A DNA stretch of 64,000 nucleotides from Marinithermus hydrothermalis DSM 14884. GTDB taxonomy: Bacteria; Deinococcota; Deinococci; Deinococcales; Marinithermaceae. This document shows positions 61,706-64,000 of the stretch, piece after piece. A program made the translations under genes and the position numbers. A model generated the notes under the pieces. It saw only the letters and a program-made list of their open reading frames with translations. It made no database searches and had not been told where the DNA came from. Position 1 is the stretch's first letter, and each line of letters begins with the position of its first letter. Location of the stretch: contig NC_015387.1 of NCBI RefSeq assembly GCF_000195335.1, positions 806,001 through 870,000 of the forward strand, written 5' to 3'.

Positions 61706-62017
61706 CTGCAAAATGTGCGCGGCGGATCAATCCCCGAAACGGAAGACAAGCCCGTTTACAGGGTGAAGTATGGGCGTTAGAGGGGGGTGGTGAGGCAAGA
61801 TCGGCGGTTTTTGAGGTGCGCATCGCTAAGATAACGTGAACGTGTATACATTTCATTTCCTGTTTATCTGTCGCTAGGGCGGGCGCTCAGGCCTAGACAT
61901 CCTCCCTAGAAGACGATGGACAGACCGAATTTTGTGATGCCTGGGCGCTTTGCAAAAGCGCGGTCCGCGCCCTTGGAGAACCAGGGCTGCGCGGAGTCGA
62001 TCGAGCGCTGCTGTGGA
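61706..62017. other. gene-free region with palindromes
   Basis: About 310 bp without a supported gene. It holds the palindrome TGTATACA (61843-61850) in an AT-rich patch and a 7-bp hairpin GCGCTTT/AAAGCGC (61945-61961) with a GCA loop. It could hold upstream control sites of the cyclase operon or an unknown small RNA; nothing more specific is visible. Confidence 0.4.
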
Positions 62018-62056
62018 TAAGGCCCCCACCGTAGCCAGCGCCGCGGCGGGGGCCTC
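62018..62056 (-). terminator. probable terminator of bamA
   Basis: On the minus strand AGGCCCCC (62048-62055) pairs with GGGGGCCT (62020-62027) across a 20-base loop; TTATCC follows. Confidence 0.55.
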
Positions 62057-62084
62057 TACGAACCCACTAGGCAAGGGCAGGGAT

Positions 62085-64000
62085 TTAGAATACCGGGCCG
62101 AGGCGGAAGTGGAGCACCCCGTTCGGGTTCGTGGGGCTAAACCCGTAGTCCAGGCGGATCGGGGGCAGGAACACCCCACTAAACCCGAGGTTTAGCTGCA
62201 AGCCCACCCCGTATCCACCGAAGAAGACCGGATCTTCCCCCGGGTTCCACACGCTCCCCACGTCCACAAACACGATGCCCACAAGGGTCTGCGTAACCGA
62301 GGAGCGTAGCCCGAAGTCGTACCGGTACTCCACCGACCCCCCGAGCAGGTTCGTTCCCGAGAAGGCGCGGTTCTCGTAGCCGCGCAACAAGCTGATCTCC
62401 GGCTCCGAGCCGCCCAGGTGGAAGAGCCGGCTCTCCGGGGGCTCACCCAGGACCGTGCCCGCCGCTACGCGGAAGGCCAGCACCTGCTGACGCGGCTCGT
62501 CCAGTGCGACATACGTCTTAAGGGTTGCGGAGAGGGGAACGAACTGCGTAGGGGCCTCTCCCTCAGGGAAGACCAGGCCGAACGCGCTCGAGGCCCGCGC
62601 GGCCACGCCCTCCGTAGGGAAGTCGGGGCTGTCCGCGGTGCTGAAGCGCGCCGAGAGGCCCAGCGAATAGCTCTGGTAGGGGGTGGGCAGCAGCGCCATG
62701 GCCTCCGCCTCGCTGGGGGTGCTGGGGGCTTCGGGGTCGAGCACCTCGAGCTTCGGCTGCACGATCTCCGCGTCTACGCTGGCGAAGAGCCGCAGGTTCT
62801 TCAGGTCTTTGGAGAAGGGGCGGCCCACCGTGAAGCGAAAGCCGGTGCGGCGCTCGGTGAACTCCCAGCCGGTGTCTTGCCCGTTCGTGTCGGTGAGCGG
62901 GATGTTCGGCACGGGAAGGGTGAAGAGGCTGAGCTCGAGACTGGTGCGCACCTCTTTCAGATCCGCGAAGTCCACGAACAGCCAGGGGATGCGGTAGGTG
63001 GCGCGGAGGGAGAAGTTATCCTGAGCCTCGTTCTCCCCGAAGACCACGTCCACCGAAACCTGGTGCGCGAGGCCGAACAGGTTGCGTTCGGTAAGGGTGG
63101 CCTGGCCGCTCCAGCCTTCGAGGCTGGACCACCCGATCGCCGGGGCGAAGATGCCCGTGCGGGCCTCCGAAAGCTCCAGGACGAGTACGACCTCGTCCGG
63201 TGTGGCGCCCGGCGCGGTACGTACCGCGGGGGGTTCGGCGAGCAGGCCCGTGCGCAGTAGGTTGGTGATGCCTTCCCGGACGGCTTGCACGGAGAGGACA
63301 CTGCCCGTTGGGGGGAGTTCGCGCAGCACCACCTCGTCGCGCGTGCGGTGCGGACCGTCCCACTCGAGCCGGTACCCGCCGATGCGGATCTCGTGCACCC
63401 GGAGGGTGTACACCCCCTCCTGGAAGGAAACGTCGGGCTGGGGGCGCACCTCGAGGCCCGCCTCCTGGTACAGGCGTACGATACGCCCGTAATCCTCCTG
63501 GGCGAGTTCGGGAACGTACACGTCCCCCGGCCCCAAGCGTAGCGCGGCGCGTACCTTCTCCAGGGGGAAGGCGCTCACCCCTTGGATCTGCACCTCGCGG
63601 ATCACACCGAAGCGCGGGGTGCTGGGGGAGAGCACCACCCGCACCTGATCTGGAGCGACCTGCTCCAGCTGGAAACGCACCTCTTGCCCCAAGGCACGGG
63701 AAAGCCGGGCCACTTCGTCCAGAAGCTGCTCGTAGTTGAAGGGTGCGCCGGCTTCGAGGATGATCGGCGCGTCCCCCAGGGCGGTGGCGTCCACCTCGGC
63801 GAGCTGCAGTTCCCGGATGCGGAGGTGCAGGGTGTCCTCGATCAGCCGGGTCTCGGCGGGATTCACGCCGCTTCCGCGGAAGCCTTGCTCGAAGTACCGC
63901 CGGTTCACCGTCTGAACGGCCTGCCGGTACGCTTCCCATTCGAACTTGCCCGCGCGCACGAGGGGATCGAACGCCGCGCGCACCTCCGCTTCAGGGATGA
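62085..64000 (-). CDS. bamA: outer-membrane assembly protein of the Omp85/BamA family (3' part)
   Basis: The frame is open to the window edge, so the gene begins outside; about 638 residues are visible. The upstream part contains POTRA-like segments (about the first 250 residues, for example VRVVLSPSTPRFGVIREVQIQG and RPQPDVSFQEGVYTLRVHEIRIGGYR), followed by the Omp85 beta-barrel with SLLRGYENRAFSGTNLLGGSVEYRY and VGIVFVDVGSVW. The C terminus ends ...HFRLGPVF with the terminal Phe of outer-membrane barrels. It inserts barrel proteins into the Thermus-type outer membrane. Confidence 0.92.
   Translation of the reverse strand, partial: IPEAEVRAAFDPLVRAGKFEWEAYRQAVQTVNRRYFEQGFRGSGVNPAETRLIEDTLHLRIRELQLAEVDATALGDAPIILEAGAPFNYEQLLDEVARLSRALGQEVRFQLEQVAPDQVRVVLSPSTPRFGVIREVQIQGVSAFPLEKVRAALRLGPGDVYVPELAQEDYGRIVRLYQEAGLEVRPQPDVSFQEGVYTLRVHEIRIGGYRLEWDGPHRTRDEVVLRELPPTGSVLSVQAVREGITNLLRTGLLAEPPAVRTAPGATPDEVVLVLELSEARTGIFAPAIGWSSLEGWSGQATLTERNLFGLAHQVSVDVVFGENEAQDNFSLRATYRIPWLFVDFADLKEVRTSLELSLFTLPVPNIPLTDTNGQDTGWEFTERRTGFRFTVGRPFSKDLKNLRLFASVDAEIVQPKLEVLDPEAPSTPSEAEAMALLPTPYQSYSLGLSARFSTADSPDFPTEGVAARASSAFGLVFPEGEAPTQFVPLSATLKTYVALDEPRQQVLAFRVAAGTVLGEPPESRLFHLGGSEPEISLLRGYENRAFSGTNLLGGSVEYRYDFGLRSSVTQTLVGIVFVDVGSVWNPGEDPVFFGGYGVGLQLNLGFSGVFLPPIRLDYGFSPTNPNGVLHFRLGPVF

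Noticed and set aside
61874-62179. Open frame of 101 codons beside the bamA end
   Set aside because: It covers the terminator and the antisense of bamA, has no Shine-Dalgarno and resembles no protein.
1-64000. tRNA, rRNA and CRISPR arrays
   Set aside because: No cloverleaf-like, rRNA-like or regularly spaced repeat sequence was seen in the intergenic regions by eye; a tRNAscan or CRISPR finder was not available.

Overview
The window reads as a chromosomal segment of a member of the Thermaceae (Deinococcota). Support comes from the high GC content (roughly two thirds, by eye), a fused SecD-SecF of the Thermus type, a short IF-2, a paired active/inactive M16 protease like Thermus TTHA1264/TTHA1265, an Omp85 gene, and many genes whose -10 box lies only 6-8 nt before the start codon (leaderless mRNAs). 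The genus cannot be settled from the sequence alone. Most genes are ordinary and densely packed, with 1-8 nt start/stop overlaps.

Layout. 1-5.1 kb: an unknown protein, an MFS exporter, hemB, and a ybaB-recR operon that continues into three consecutive Roadblock/LC7 genes and a DUF3467 gene. 5.1-10.3 kb (minus): the fatty-acid operon yceD-rpmF-fabH-fabD-fabG-acpP, then fabF behind its own terminator and promoter. 10.27-12.63 kb: a nested pair of insertion sequences with both target duplications preserved. 12.8-14 kb: arginase and a 57-aa membrane protein. 14-18.1 kb (minus): a cobalamin-riboswitch-controlled operon of hotdog thioesterase, nrdA and nrdB; NrdB has Phe where the tyrosyl radical normally sits (class Ic-like). 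18.1-19.7 kb: an ABC exporter. 19.9-27.8 kb: hisA-mutM, rimP-nusA-ylxR-infB, a small secreted protein and secDF. 27.8-30.9 kb: lapA-like gene, recJ and an unknown. 30.9-33.9 kb: valS behind a T-box leader with a GUC (Val) specifier. 33.9-39.7 kb: Mrp ATPase, a SufR-like Fe-S regulator, a 2-hydroxyacid dehydrogenase, a zincin-like orphan and recG. 39.7-44 kb: M16 pair, CAP-domain protein, EamA transporter. 44-51 kb: cimA, hydroxyacyl-CoA dehydrogenase, CHRD protein, HAD phosphatase, MerR-like protein, DUF255 thioredoxin-fold protein. 50.5-56.4 kb: ymdB-ppc, phosphodiesterase, NYN protein, queA. 56.4-61.7 kb (minus): a three-gene operon of a small unknown, a 1055-aa cyclase/AAA/TPR signalling protein and dnaG. 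62.1-64 kb (minus): the 3' part of bamA, cut by the window edge.

The most interesting material is regulatory and mobile: the riboswitch coupled to a radical-site variant ribonucleotide reductase, the T-box, the nested IS that replaced the C terminus of the older element's transposase, the Roadblock trio without a nearby GTPase, and a large over-representation of the palindrome CTCGAG. No CRISPR array, tRNA, rRNA or prophage was seen.
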